From assembly GCA_035340715.1 (NCBI GenBank), contig DAOQTX010000017.1, positions 1 through 45,959 on the forward strand: a DNA stretch of 45,959 bases, read 5' to 3'. Source of the stretch: DAOQTX01 sp035340715. Lineage in GTDB: Bacteria > Bacteroidota > Bacteroidia > AKYH767-A > OLB10. This document shows, one piece after another, positions 23,771 to 33,754 of the stretch (position 1 is the stretch's first letter; every line of letters begins with the position of its first letter). The notes under the pieces were generated by a model. It had not been told where the DNA came from. It saw nothing but the letters and a program-made list of their open reading frames with translations, and did no database searches. A program made the translations under genes and the position numbers.

Positions 23771-25078
23771 ATGAAATCGAATCTATTCTTTGTTTTAATT
23801 ACAACACTAACTATTTCTTGTTCAAACCCTCAAGGGAAATTAGATCAAAGCGACCTTAATTATGCGAACCGTCAATTACTTGAAGTAAGTATGGAAGATG
23901 GATTCTCACCCCCAGTGGCGTCAAGGGTTTTAGTGTATTCGCATATCTCCAATTATATCACCCTACAATTGTTTTATCCCGATAGTTTAATCCCCATTCA
24001 AAATCATCTAAACGATTTTAAATTTACAGCACCGGAAATTCCCAAGGATGCAAACGCTGAACTCAGTGCATTGATGGCCTTTGGCTTTACCGCTAAGAAG
24101 TTGGTTTTTAACGAACAATACATGGACGACTTGTTAACGAAATTAAATTCTTTTGCTTTGGAGAAAAACTTTTCAAAGACTTGCATTGAAGCCAGTCGAA
24201 CACTTGCTAAAAATATTAGTGATCAAATCATTCAATGGGCAGCAAAAGATCAATATGCACAGACCCGAACCATGGATCGATATACTAGTGTGAAAGAACC
24301 CGGAAAATGGATTGAGACTCCGCCTGATTACACTCCTGGACTTGAACCCCATTGGGAAAAGATAAGAACAATGCTCATTGATAGCCCTGGTGTTTATAAA
24401 GGTTTAAATCCTCCTGCGTTCGATAAAAACAAAGATTCTGAATTCTATAAAATGGTTTTGGAAGTATACACCAAGTCAAAATCATTAACAAAAGAAGAAA
24501 ACGAAATCGCAATTTACTGGGATGACAATCCTAACACATCTGAACACAAAGGTCATTTAACCATAATGACACACAAGATTTCTCCTCCGGGACATTGGAC
24601 CAATATTATTGCTCAAATCAGCAATACAAACAAACTTTCTTTCATTAATACTACCAGAGTATATACATATGCTTGCATTGCCATGTTTGATGGGATCATC
24701 GATTGTTGGCATACAAAATATAGCAGCAATTTAGTTCGACCCATTACCTATATTCAGGAGAATATTGAATCCGATTGGGAATGCGTAATACAAACTCCTC
24801 CTTTCCCGGAATACACTAGTGGTCACAGCGTTGTATCTGCTGCTGCAGCAGAAATAATGACACAACTTTTAGGTGACCAATACTCTTTTTTAGACTCGAC
24901 AGAAGTTTTGTTTGGACATGAAGCAAGATCGTTTAATTCGTTTCACGAAGCTGCATGGGAAGTGAGTTTAAGTAGATTTTACGGAGGCATTCATTATATG
25001 ATTAGTGTAGAAGAAGGAAATAAGCAGGGAAAATTTATTGCCACACAAGCGCTTAAAAAATTAAACTATGTTCAGTAG
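23771..25078 (+). CDS. Lipoprotein of the vanadium-dependent haloperoxidase / PAP2 phosphatase superfamily
   Basis: A lipobox (TISC, Cys17) marks this as a lipoprotein. The C-terminal half carries all the vanadate/phosphate-binding positions of vanadium haloperoxidases with correct spacing: Lys316 and Arg323 (KYSSNLVRP), Ser350-Gly351-His352 (YTSGHS), Arg402 and His408 (SRFYGGIHY). In fungal chloroperoxidase these correspond to K353, R360, S402-G403-H404, R490 and H496. The final PAP2 aspartate position is serine. The enzyme could oxidise halides with peroxide or act as an acid phosphatase; sequence alone cannot separate these. It overlaps the CRTAC1-like gene by 11 bases, so the two products probably work together. 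Confidence 0.87.
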   Translation: MKSNLFFVLITTLTISCSNPQGKLDQSDLNYANRQLLEVSMEDGFSPPVASRVLVYSHISNYITLQLFYPDSLIPIQNHLNDFKFTAPEIPKDANAELSALMAFGFTAKKLVFNEQYMDDLLTKLNSFALEKNFSKTCIEASRTLAKNISDQIIQWAAKDQYAQTRTMDRYTSVKEPGKWIETPPDYTPGLEPHWEKIRTMLIDSPGVYKGLNPPAFDKNKDSEFYKMVLEVYTKSKSLTKEENEIAIYWDDNPNTSEHKGHLTIMTHKISPPGHWTNIIAQISNTNKLSFINTTRVYTYACIAMFDGIIDCWHTKYSSNLVRPITYIQENIESDWECVIQTPPFPEYTSGHSVVSAAAAEIMTQLLGDQYSFLDSTEVLFGHEARSFNSFHEAAWEVSLSRFYGGIHYMISVEEGNKQGKFIATQALKKLNYVQ

Positions 25079-28000
25079 ATTAATATTTGTTTTCATGCTT
25101 ATTTTATTGATTGCATGTGATTCTGAAAAACAAGAAAGTAAAAACCAAGATCAGAGTTTGGAATTCATCAGCGATGAAGAAATAAATATGAACGAAAAAG
25201 AGCAAACGCTTTTTGAGTTACTTTCTTCAAGACAAACAGGAATAGAATTTACGAATCCGATTATAGAAACCGATTTGATCAATATGATCACCTATGAGTA
25301 TTTATATAACGGTGGTGGAGTTGCGGTTGGAGATATAAACAATGATGGATTACCTGATTTATATTTCTCGGGAAACATGGTTCCCAATAAACTTTATTTG
25401 AATTTAGGAAACTTTAAATTCAAAGATATTACCAGTAGCTCCGGGACTGATGGTGGCATGGGCTATAAAAGTGGAGTAACCATGGCCGATGTGAACAACG
25501 ATGGTTTCATTGACATCTATGTTTGCAAAACCATGTTAGATCAGCCCCAATACCGTAAGAACATTCTTTATATAAACAAAGGTGATCTAACTTTTGCGGA
25601 TGCAGGAGCGCAGTATGGTCTTGACGATCCGAGTTTTTCAACACAAGCCTATTTCTTCGATATGGATACTGATGGCGATTTAGATCTATACTTGCTAAAT
25701 CATCCATTCGAATTTCTAGAAGCCAATAATATTAAACTCCACCAAGGACCTGATGGAAAATTAACCACTGTTCTATCAGACGATTTATCTTATATCAGTG
25801 ATAAGTTGTTTGAAAATCGCAATGGTGTTTTTCAAGACATAAGTGCCACAGCCGGCATACGAAATGAAGCATTTGGTTTAAGTGCGGTCATAGGAGATTT
25901 TAATGATGACCTAAAGCCCGACTTATATATTTGCAACGACTATATTCAGCCCGATTTTCTTTATATCAATAATGGAAACAAAACATTCACCGATCAGTTT
26001 GGTCAGTACTTTAAACACAGTTCATTCAGTTCAATGGGTTCTGATTTTGCTGATATCAATAACGATGGATTGGCAGACTTGATGACAGTGGATATGACGC
26101 CAAAAGAACGACCCAGACAAAATGTATTGAGCATGGTTCAGAATTACGATAAGTTTGAAAAGATGATGAAACATGATCTTAAAGCTCAATACTCCATGAA
26201 CACTTTACAATTGAACATGGGCAATGGACGCTTTAGTGATATCAGTTTATTGACACAAACTGCTTTTACCGATTGGAGTTGGTCGGCTTTGATTAATGAT
26301 TTCGATAACGATGGATGGAAAGACATTTTTGTAACGAATGGATACAAAAGAGATGTGACCAATAACGATTATGTTCGTTATGCCATGGACTCACTCAAAA
26401 AAGCCATGATCGCAAAGAAGATTACTTTGTTAGATTGGACTGCTTCCATTCCCAGTGTCAAACTTAAATCGCATTTGTTTAAAAATTACAGCAACTTATA
26501 TTTTAGTGATGTTTCTTCCGATTGGAATATTGGACATGCCGCTCACAGCAATGGAGCATCGTATGCCGATCTTGATGGGGATGGATATCTTGATATCATC
26601 ATTAATAATATAGACGAAGCTCCTTTTATATTAAAAAATAATGGAAGCACTTCTCGAAAAAATAATTTTTTAAGAATTGTTCCTCTCCGAAATGGAAAAG
26701 TTTGGCTTGGCACAAAAGTATTGGTTAAAACGCGTGGTGGTCTTACTCTGAGTCACACACTTGAAACAGCCAGAGGATTTCAAAGTTCGTCAGAAGCAGT
26801 AATTCACTTTGGATTAAACAAGGACAGCATTCAAAGCGCTTCTATCCTATGGCCCGATGGAAACGTTCAAAATTTTACCACCCAGTTAAATCAAACCAAT
26901 AGAATTGAGTATGCCACAAGCGGTCAGCAGCACAGCCCACTGTTACCAAAAAATATATTTTTTAAAGATAAAAGCGCTTCACTACCGGCTGAAGCCATAC
27001 ATACCGAAAACAATTATATCGATTTTAAACGCGAGCCATTGATGGTACATAAGTTATCAGAAGAAGGGCCCGCTTTAGCAAAAGCAGATGTCAATAATGA
27101 CGGATTGGACGATGTGTTCATTGGTTCATCAGTTGGATTTGCAAGTCAACTTCTTCTACAAAAGAAAGATGGCACGTTTAGCAACAAGCAGAATGAAGTC
27201 TTTGAGCAAAACAAATCTTTCGAAGATAGCGGAGCACTTTTTTTTGATAGTGATGGTGATGGCGACCAGGACTTATTGGTATTAAGTGGAGGGAACGAAC
27301 AAAAAGCAGGTGATGCGGTTTACCGACATCGTTTATACTTGAATGATGGCAAAGGTGGCTTTACTCATGATCAAAATTTTATTGATATCCGATCCAGTTC
27401 CATTGCAGCACTTGCGATAGATTATGACAAAGATGGTGACGAAGACTTGATCATTGGCGGACGAAATATACCTGGCCGATATCCAGAAACACCACAAACG
27501 TTTGTTCTGCAGAATGAAAAAGGAAGATATACAGATGTTTCAATGAGTGTTGGCAAAGAGTTATCGTTGGCTGGAATGATTACCGATATCAAATCTGCTG
27601 ATTTAAATAAAGACTCAAAGCATGAAGTAGTGTTTTGCGGTGAGTTTATGCCCATACAAGTTTATGTTTATGAAAATAATGCATTTAAAAATGTAAGCAG
27701 TAAATATAACCTGAGTCAAAGTAATGGATGGTGGTTTACCATTGAAATAGCCGACATCAACAACGACACTTATCCCGATATCATTGCCGGCAATTTGGGA
27801 TTGAATTCTCAACTCAAAGCCAGCAAAGAAAAACCATTGTGTATTTATTATAACGATTTCGACAACAATGGAAGCGTGGACCCAATCTTATGTTGTTACT
27901 ATGGAAATACCAGCTACCCATTGCATTATAGAGATCGAATGCTTGATCAAATGAACTTTCTAAAGAAAAAATTTACACGCTATAAAACATATTCCACTGC

Positions 28001-28436
28001 CACTATTGACAATCTTTTATCGAAAGAACAACTTGAAAGCGCCAAACAAGTTTTCATTTACGAAACTCGACATGGAATATTTATCAATCAAGCCGGAAAT
28101 AGTTTTGCGTTTAAATCTTTACCTCGATACACACAAATTTCTACCGTACGATCCATAGCTGTACTCGATATAAATAAAGACCAAAAGAACGATATCATCA
28201 TAGGAGGTAATTTTTATGGAACTGATGCTCAACTGGGTCGCTATGATGCTTCAGAAGGAGCGCTTTTATTAGGAAAAGGCGATGGAAATTTTGATGTAGT
28301 TGGCCCAAGTACCAGTGGACTATACCTGAATGGTTATGTTCGGAAATTTATGTGGTTGCAAGGAAAAGACAAAGAATTCTTAATGGGCGTACGGAACAAC
28401 GACCGTCATTTTTTATTTCAGCGAGATGAAAATTAA
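25068..28436 (+). CDS. Large FG-GAP/VCBS repeat lipoprotein with ASPIC/UnbV domain (CRTAC1-like)
   Basis: The 1122-residue protein has a lipobox (LIAC, Cys17). Many FG-GAP/VCBS beta-propeller blades follow, each with a calcium-binding DxNxDGxxD loop, for example GDINNDGLPD (88-97), ADVNNDGFID (140-149), ADINNDGLAD (328-337), NDFDNDGWKD (410-419) and ADLDGDGYLD (500-509). An ASPIC/UnbV domain lies at about 535-610 (NFLRIVPL, WLGTKVLVKT, ASILWPDGNVQNF), and a second set of propeller blades fills the C-terminal half. Such proteins resemble eukaryotic CRTAC1 and are abundant in Bacteroidota; they are surface or secreted, and binding roles are assumed. The 11-base overlap with the haloperoxidase-like gene implies a joint function. 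Confidence 0.87.
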   Translation: MFSRLIFVFMLILLIACDSEKQESKNQDQSLEFISDEEINMNEKEQTLFELLSSRQTGIEFTNPIIETDLINMITYEYLYNGGGVAVGDINNDGLPDLYFSGNMVPNKLYLNLGNFKFKDITSSSGTDGGMGYKSGVTMADVNNDGFIDIYVCKTMLDQPQYRKNILYINKGDLTFADAGAQYGLDDPSFSTQAYFFDMDTDGDLDLYLLNHPFEFLEANNIKLHQGPDGKLTTVLSDDLSYISDKLFENRNGVFQDISATAGIRNEAFGLSAVIGDFNDDLKPDLYICNDYIQPDFLYINNGNKTFTDQFGQYFKHSSFSSMGSDFADINNDGLADLMTVDMTPKERPRQNVLSMVQNYDKFEKMMKHDLKAQYSMNTLQLNMGNGRFSDISLLTQTAFTDWSWSALINDFDNDGWKDIFVTNGYKRDVTNNDYVRYAMDSLKKAMIAKKITLLDWTASIPSVKLKSHLFKNYSNLYFSDVSSDWNIGHAAHSNGASYADLDGDGYLDIIINNIDEAPFILKNNGSTSRKNNFLRIVPLRNGKVWLGTKVLVKTRGGLTLSHTLETARGFQSSSEAVIHFGLNKDSIQSASILWPDGNVQNFTTQLNQTNRIEYATSGQQHSPLLPKNIFFKDKSASLPAEAIHTENNYIDFKREPLMVHKLSEEGPALAKADVNNDGLDDVFIGSSVGFASQLLLQKKDGTFSNKQNEVFEQNKSFEDSGALFFDSDGDGDQDLLVLSGGNEQKAGDAVYRHRLYLNDGKGGFTHDQNFIDIRSSSIAALAIDYDKDGDEDLIIGGRNIPGRYPETPQTFVLQNEKGRYTDVSMSVGKELSLAGMITDIKSADLNKDSKHEVVFCGEFMPIQVYVYENNAFKNVSSKYNLSQSNGWWFTIEIADINNDTYPDIIAGNLGLNSQLKASKEKPLCIYYNDFDNNGSVDPILCCYYGNTSYPLHYRDRMLDQMNFLKKKFTRYKTYSTATIDNLLSKEQLESAKQVFIYETRHGIFINQAGNSFAFKSLPRYTQISTVRSIAVLDINKDQKNDIIIGGNFYGTDAQLGRYDASEGALLLGKGDGNFDVVGPSTSGLYLNGYVRKFMWLQGKDKEFLMGVRNNDRHFLFQRDEN

Positions 28437-28438
28437 AA

Positions 28439-29860
28439 CTACATCTCTGCCAAACCGGTAGCGGTTATTATACTGCGCTCTTGGTATAAATCGTAATCCG
28501 TATTCACCGCCCAAAGATTGTGCTTCTTAAAGTCGATTATATTCTCCGCTGCCAATAAACCCATCAATATACTATGGTCCTGATTGTTGTATTTAAAAGC
28601 TCCAAAGCGACCGATGGCTTGTAGATTTTTAAAGCCGTTGATATATTCTTCGATAGGCTCTAGTAATTTTCGATATCCTTTTGAATAAACGGGATAACAT
28701 TTTGGAATGCGTAGCACTTTGCCTTCCTCAATAAGATTCTTTTTGCACAAACCACTTTTTACTAATTCATTGCTTGCCAATGAAATGATGTTTTCATCAC
28801 TTTCAGTCCAGCCTTCATCTTCTTCATAACACCAATACTCCATTGAAAGAATGGTTTTCTTAGACTCACCATACAATGCTGGTGTCCAGTTTCTGAAATT
28901 AGTGATGCGGCCGGTTTTTAAATTTGGTGAATGAATGTACAGCCAATTATCATCAAACAAATGTTCACTATCAATCAAGAGATACACCATAATGGTATTT
29001 CTGAATTTTAATTGTGTGGCCGAATGACTAATGTTTTCAGGCACAGATGGCAGTGCTTTTAAAAGATGAGTAAGCGGCATTGACGATACCACGTGGTCAA
29101 ATGAATGAGATTCTCCATTGATTGTGGTAAGACCCACTACTCTATTTTGATCAACTTGTAGTGAAACCACCGGTGTTCTAAAATTCAGTTTGCCTTTTTG
29201 CTGCAAAATAAAATCAACCATTCTGTTATACACTATGCCTGAACCTTCATTAGGATAGGCAAATTGATCAACTAAGGTTTTGTGTTGATTAGATTTGTTC
29301 TTTCGCAAAGCACTTATTACTGCTTCCTTCAGAGATAATTTTTTTATTCTTTGTGCTGCAAAATCTGCATCCAAGTCGGTACAAGATATCCCCCATAGCT
29401 TTTCACTATACGACTTAAAAAACAATTCAAAAAGCCTTTCTCCAAACCGATGCACCACCCAGTTTTGAAATGAACCATCTTGTTTTATGGGGAACAACTT
29501 CTGTTTCATATAACTCAACAAACAAGAACCCGCAGTGATTGGCCCTAAATTGAGTAAAGCATTTCCGGCTTTGAGTGGATAGTTAAAATATTTTTGGTTG
29601 TATAAGATTCTGGTTTTGCGATTGATCATTTTATAATCCTTCCCAACCAATTCTAGCCAAAGTGAATTGACACGCTTATCGGTACTGAAAAACCGATGCG
29701 GTCCTATATCCGCTTTCATTCCCCAAAGGTCAATGGTTCGAGACAAGCCCCCTGCTTCATTGCTGGCCTCATATACATGGACTTCATAGCCTTGCTTACA
29801 TAATGCATACGCAGTGGTCAGTCCGGCAGGACCTGCTCCTATGATGGCTACTTTCTTCAC
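28439..29860 (-). CDS. FAD-dependent oxidoreductase of the protoporphyrinogen oxidase / UDP-galactopyranose mutase-like group
   Basis: An N-terminal Rossmann motif (VAIIGAGPAGLTTAYAL, 4-20) is followed by VYEASNEAGGLSRT and a GPHRFFSTDKRVN segment that resembles UDP-galactopyranose mutase-like flavoproteins, as do YFNYPLKAGNALLNLGP and EKLWGISC. The 473 residues are soluble. Related proteins are annotated as protoporphyrinogen oxidase-like or NAD(P)/FAD-dependent amine oxidoreductases, and many sit in polysaccharide loci. The exact reaction cannot be assigned. Translation appears to start at a GTG one base after the lptD stop, suggesting a tight two-gene operon and a possible envelope role. 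Its 3' end lies 2 bases from the end of the convergent CRTAC1-like gene. Confidence 0.8.
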   Translation of the reverse strand: MKKVAIIGAGPAGLTTAYALCKQGYEVHVYEASNEAGGLSRTIDLWGMKADIGPHRFFSTDKRVNSLWLELVGKDYKMINRKTRILYNQKYFNYPLKAGNALLNLGPITAGSCLLSYMKQKLFPIKQDGSFQNWVVHRFGERLFELFFKSYSEKLWGISCTDLDADFAAQRIKKLSLKEAVISALRKNKSNQHKTLVDQFAYPNEGSGIVYNRMVDFILQQKGKLNFRTPVVSLQVDQNRVVGLTTINGESHSFDHVVSSMPLTHLLKALPSVPENISHSATQLKFRNTIMVYLLIDSEHLFDDNWLYIHSPNLKTGRITNFRNWTPALYGESKKTILSMEYWCYEEDEGWTESDENIISLASNELVKSGLCKKNLIEEGKVLRIPKCYPVYSKGYRKLLEPIEEYINGFKNLQAIGRFGAFKYNNQDHSILMGLLAAENIIDFKKHNLWAVNTDYDLYQERSIITATGLAEM

Positions 29861-29861
29861 G

Positions 29862-32387
29862 CTAAAAATCGTATTGATCCGATTTCTTAGTCAATTTCAA
29901 ATCTTGTAAAATACTTGACTTCACATTTATTTTAAAGAAATACGATTGCTGCCCCCCTGTCGGAATCCAATTGAGAGACATTTCCCAACAATGCAAGTCA
30001 CGATAAAATCCTATAGAAGAATAGGAGAGTTTTTTGGTGTTGAAATCCCACCCACTATAATACGTGATTTTCCATTTTGGGGTCAGTGCTAAATCTCCAT
30101 TGAAACCTAATGTTTGAACGGTGTTGGAAGGGAGTTTATCTCCAGGCTTAGAGTAGGTCATCGAATAAGTTAAATAAAGATTAAATGGAATACTGTAATC
30201 AACATATTGATCTTTATTTTTTCGAATGTGTTCCAAATCTTCTTTCGATCCTTTATCACTTTCAATAGATTTTCGTTGATGTATTAAAGAATAACTGGAT
30301 GAGAAATTGGCTGCCGTTAAACGTGCCAATCTTTTGTTTTCATTTATCTCCAAACGGTTTAATCGAATTCCATTTTCATTTGTAACGTACCAATCAAACG
30401 CAGAACTAAAACTCATATTTAGTTTTTCCAATACAGTAGTTCTAGCATTCATACTGAGTGGAGACCAACGCAATGAATCAGCGGCAATATTGTAACCCGT
30501 ATTGAAACTTAAACTTTCCAGTAGTTTTATTTTTTTATCTACATAACCACTATCGGTTTTAGCACGCACCTTCATCTCAAAATTATTATCCAATCCAAGG
30601 CTGACAAAACCTGACTTACCGGCTGCCGGACCACCATAAATTCCTTGCTCAAAAATGGAATACAAACTTGAATTTCCGAGTGTGTCAATGTCAACTCTTT
30701 TGTAATACCCAAAACTGGAACGGCTATAATCGGGACGAATGCTAAAGCCTACAGATGGAGTAAACACATGTCGAAACGCTTTGATAAATCCATTTTTGAA
30801 ATTGATCATTCCATAAACCCTAGTATTTAGTGAACTACTAAAGGCTAATTCATGAGCCGTTTTAAATCCATTAATGGTGTCTATGTTAACTTGATTGCTT
30901 TCTATATCAAATGACTTTTCAATGGTCTTAAAATACCATACACTTCTGTACGACACACTATTCGACCAGGTAAAGAACTTAAACGCTTTAATGCTTGTAC
31001 TAATTGGAATACTGTGAGAGAAACCATTTCTCATTTGCCGTTCAAAATCTTTTTTAAACAACAAAGTATCTTTATTACTAATCTGATTAGAGAATACTCC
31101 TTGATAACTCACGCCAAGCTTGTGAAACCATTTGTTGGTCCCTCTATTAATTTTGGGTTTAAATGGATACAATGTACTTACGCCAAAACTTGCATTGGGC
31201 AAAGTAATGCTTACGTCCCTCGATATCGTATTTTGTGAGTGATTCGCACTCAAGGATAAGTTATAGGGTTTGCCCGGCCAAAATCGACTCCATGCAATGG
31301 AAGATGTAAATGTATTGCTCAAATAATTATTGGCTGAAGATAAGTTGTTCGTATAATAAGTACTTGAACCTGCATTTACGCTGGCAGAAAAAGTTGTATT
31401 CGGTCTTGCTTTTGGATCCATGCTGTGATTCCAGCGAATGAAAAAATCCTTCGAACGACTGTAACCCGGCAGCTCCTTGTCGCCACTGGAATTTATTGAA
31501 TAACTCAATCCAAATGACCCATTGTATTTGTATCGATTAATATATCGGCTATTGGTTTTGAGTCCCCAACTACCAAGTGAATATATATCACCTAATAATT
31601 CAAGGTCGATATAATCGTTTATACCAAAATAGTAACCTCCATTTAATAAATAAAAACCACGGTTGGCCGACTCGCCAAATCCGGGAATAATAATTCCTGA
31701 TTTTCTCTTACTGGAGTATGGAAAATATCCAAAAGGAATAAAAAAAGGAGTAGGAATATCACTGATGACCAAATTAGCAGGACCACTAACTATTTTGTCG
31801 TTGTTGATGATCTTCAATTTTGACGATCCGATAAAATAATGTGGATGAGGATCATTACAAGTAGTGTACTTACCGCTACGTATATAGTAATTTACATCAT
31901 TGGTTTTCTTAACCGTAGTTCCGTGTATGTATCCTTCACCTTGCTGAGTGGTTACTTCATAGATTTTTCCTTTTTTGGTATCGAAGTTATAGCGTATTCG
32001 AGAAGATGAAAATGAATTACTCGCTTCTTTAAAAACAGGAAGACCTTTAAAGCTACCTGTACTATCCGGAATTCCTTGAGCACTAACCTCTTTGTTGTTC
32101 CAATCCAATTCAATAAAAGCTGCTGTTAATTCAATATTCTCATAAGTAACTTTGGCATCTCCATATAAATAAATTTTATTTATAGAAATATCATACACGA
32201 TAGAGTCACGTGCAAAATATTTAACCTCAGAACGAAGGTCATCACTAATGATGATGGTTTGTTTTAGCGTATCGTTTTGCTGAAGGTTTAATGAAGTATC
32301 TGCATTGGATTGAGCTACTACCGAAAGGCATACGAATATCAACGCTATTGTAGTTAATAACAACGTCAATATCTTTTTAAAAGCCAT
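29862..32387 (-). CDS. lptD: LptD-like outer-membrane LPS assembly protein
   Basis: The protein has a signal peptide (MAFKKILTLLLTTIALIFVCLSVVAQS), an OstA-type beta-taco region (KIYLYGDAKVTYENIELTA, then IELDWNNKEVSAQG), and a large beta-rich C-terminal region expected to form the barrel. The conserved LptD turn around FFIPFGYFPYSSKRKSGIII and GFGESANRGFYLLNGGYYFG is plain. LptD inserts lipopolysaccharide into the outer leaflet of the outer membrane. The disulfide cysteines of E. coli LptD are not obvious, as is usual in Bacteroidota. I chose the ATG at 32387 over one at 32402 because it gives a cleaner signal peptide. It is divergent from the amidase gene. Confidence 0.88.
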   Translation of the reverse strand: MAFKKILTLLLTTIALIFVCLSVVAQSNADTSLNLQQNDTLKQTIIISDDLRSEVKYFARDSIVYDISINKIYLYGDAKVTYENIELTAAFIELDWNNKEVSAQGIPDSTGSFKGLPVFKEASNSFSSSRIRYNFDTKKGKIYEVTTQQGEGYIHGTTVKKTNDVNYYIRSGKYTTCNDPHPHYFIGSSKLKIINNDKIVSGPANLVISDIPTPFFIPFGYFPYSSKRKSGIIIPGFGESANRGFYLLNGGYYFGINDYIDLELLGDIYSLGSWGLKTNSRYINRYKYNGSFGLSYSINSSGDKELPGYSRSKDFFIRWNHSMDPKARPNTTFSASVNAGSSTYYTNNLSSANNYLSNTFTSSIAWSRFWPGKPYNLSLSANHSQNTISRDVSITLPNASFGVSTLYPFKPKINRGTNKWFHKLGVSYQGVFSNQISNKDTLLFKKDFERQMRNGFSHSIPISTSIKAFKFFTWSNSVSYRSVWYFKTIEKSFDIESNQVNIDTINGFKTAHELAFSSSLNTRVYGMINFKNGFIKAFRHVFTPSVGFSIRPDYSRSSFGYYKRVDIDTLGNSSLYSIFEQGIYGGPAAGKSGFVSLGLDNNFEMKVRAKTDSGYVDKKIKLLESLSFNTGYNIAADSLRWSPLSMNARTTVLEKLNMSFSSAFDWYVTNENGIRLNRLEINENKRLARLTAANFSSSYSLIHQRKSIESDKGSKEDLEHIRKNKDQYVDYSIPFNLYLTYSMTYSKPGDKLPSNTVQTLGFNGDLALTPKWKITYYSGWDFNTKKLSYSSIGFYRDLHCWEMSLNWIPTGGQQSYFFKINVKSSILQDLKLTKKSDQYDF

Positions 32388-32420
32388 TGAAAAACAACGC
32401 ATTATTTATATTTTACACAA

Positions 32421-32442
32421 TACCTTTGCCGGGTCAAAGCTA
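32421..32442. promoter_or_regulatory. Face-to-face -7 boxes for lptD and the amidase gene
   Basis: TACCTTTG (32421-32428, plus strand) precedes the amidase ATG at 32489 by 60 bases. TAGCTTTG (minus strand, 32442-32435) precedes the lptD ATG at 32387. Both match TAnnTTTG at all fixed positions. They lie 6 bases apart and point toward each other's start region, so the two promoters probably overlap. Good -33 boxes are not evident. Confidence 0.4.
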
Positions 32443-32488
32443 AAAAAATACGGCTAAACGATGATGATACTAATGACGACTTTTAAAT

Positions 32489-33733
32489 ATGACCAACAGA
32501 AAAAATAATTCCCTTCTTCCCTTAAAACTTAAATCTGTTTTTCTTATTGCAGTGCTTATTACTTTAAGCTTTATAAGCGCTCATGCAATTTTCTTTTCCA
32601 AAACCAGAAGCGAAATTAAGAAAGTAGTTATCGATGCCGGACATGGCGGGCACGATAGTGGGTGTTTAGGTTCTTCCGGTAAAGAAAAACATGTAGCTTT
32701 AGATATTTCCTTGAAATTGGGTAAATTGATTGAAAGTAATTATAGTGACATAGAGGTAGTATATACCCGAAAAACTGATGTCTTTGTTGAACTTCATGAA
32801 CGAGCAAAAATTGCCAATACGAATCAAGCCGATCTGTTTATTTGTATCCATTGCAATGCCGGTAACTCAGCAGCTATAGGAGCAGAAACCTATGTAATGG
32901 GTTTACATAAATCGGATGAGAACCTTGCGGTTGCAAAACGAGAGAACTCTGCGGTTTTGATGGAGGATGATTATAAAGCTAAGTACGATGGATTTGATCC
33001 TAATTCGCCTGAAGGAAATATAATATTTACCTTATTTCAAAACGCTTTTCTACAGCAAAGCCTTTTGTTTGCAAAAAAAATTCAAGATCAATTTGAATAC
33101 CATGCTGGCCGATACAATCGTGGAGTTAAGCAAGCTGGTTTTCTTGTTTTATACAAAACTACCATGCCTGCTGTGTTGATCGAAACTGGATTTTTGACCA
33201 ACAAAACTGAAGAAAAATTTTTGTTGAGCGATAAAGGACAAGATGCCATTGCAAACTCAATTTACAGAGCTTTTAAAGAATACAAGATCGACATGGAAAA
33301 ACCGGGTGGAGCAAAACCGCTTACCCAAACAACTCAAGTTGATATAACACCAAAAGAAACTAAACCAGAAGTAATTGCATCCAAAGAACCTACAAACAAT
33401 GTAGTTAATTCCACCCCTGTCAAACCTGTAGAAACTCCAAGAACGAATAATACAGAAGACCCTGAGATTTTCTTCACGGTTCAGATTGCAGCAAGCATGG
33501 CTCCTACTCGAGATTTAAATGAAAAGATTGATAGAATAAAAGAGTCCTTTGCCATTAAAGGATCTGATGGTTGGACTCGCTATAATGTCGGGAAATTCAG
33601 CAACAAATACGAGGCAGGTAAAAGACAAAGCATGATGAGGAGCGAAGGCTACAAAGATGCATTTGTAACAGCATATAATAAGAACGTTCGGATTAAACCT
33701 GAAGACGCAGAAGCATTATTAAAAAGAAAGTAA
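32489..33733 (+). CDS. N-acetylmuramoyl-L-alanine amidase with C-terminal SPOR domain
   Basis: This zinc amidase cleaves the bond between N-acetylmuramic acid and the peptide stem, a step in cell separation. The N-terminus has a signal or anchor (about 14-33). The Amidase_3 domain starts VVIDAGHGGHDSG with zinc ligand His52, then Glu66 (KEKHVAL) and a second histidine in LFICIHCNAG, and the catalytic glutamate in LIETGFLTN. A Pro/Thr-rich linker leads to a SPOR-type domain (327-395, FFTVQIAASM) expected to target denuded septal peptidoglycan. The 414-residue length and architecture match AmiC-type amidases of Bacteroidota. The MCE gene follows closely on the same strand. Confidence 0.9.
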   Translation: MTNRKNNSLLPLKLKSVFLIAVLITLSFISAHAIFFSKTRSEIKKVVIDAGHGGHDSGCLGSSGKEKHVALDISLKLGKLIESNYSDIEVVYTRKTDVFVELHERAKIANTNQADLFICIHCNAGNSAAIGAETYVMGLHKSDENLAVAKRENSAVLMEDDYKAKYDGFDPNSPEGNIIFTLFQNAFLQQSLLFAKKIQDQFEYHAGRYNRGVKQAGFLVLYKTTMPAVLIETGFLTNKTEEKFLLSDKGQDAIANSIYRAFKEYKIDMEKPGGAKPLTQTTQVDITPKETKPEVIASKEPTNNVVNSTPVKPVETPRTNNTEDPEIFFTVQIAASMAPTRDLNEKIDRIKESFAIKGSDGWTRYNVGKFSNKYEAGKRQSMMRSEGYKDAFVTAYNKNVRIKPEDAEALLKRK

Positions 33734-33754
33734 ATTTGTCTAAATTTTTTGTAC

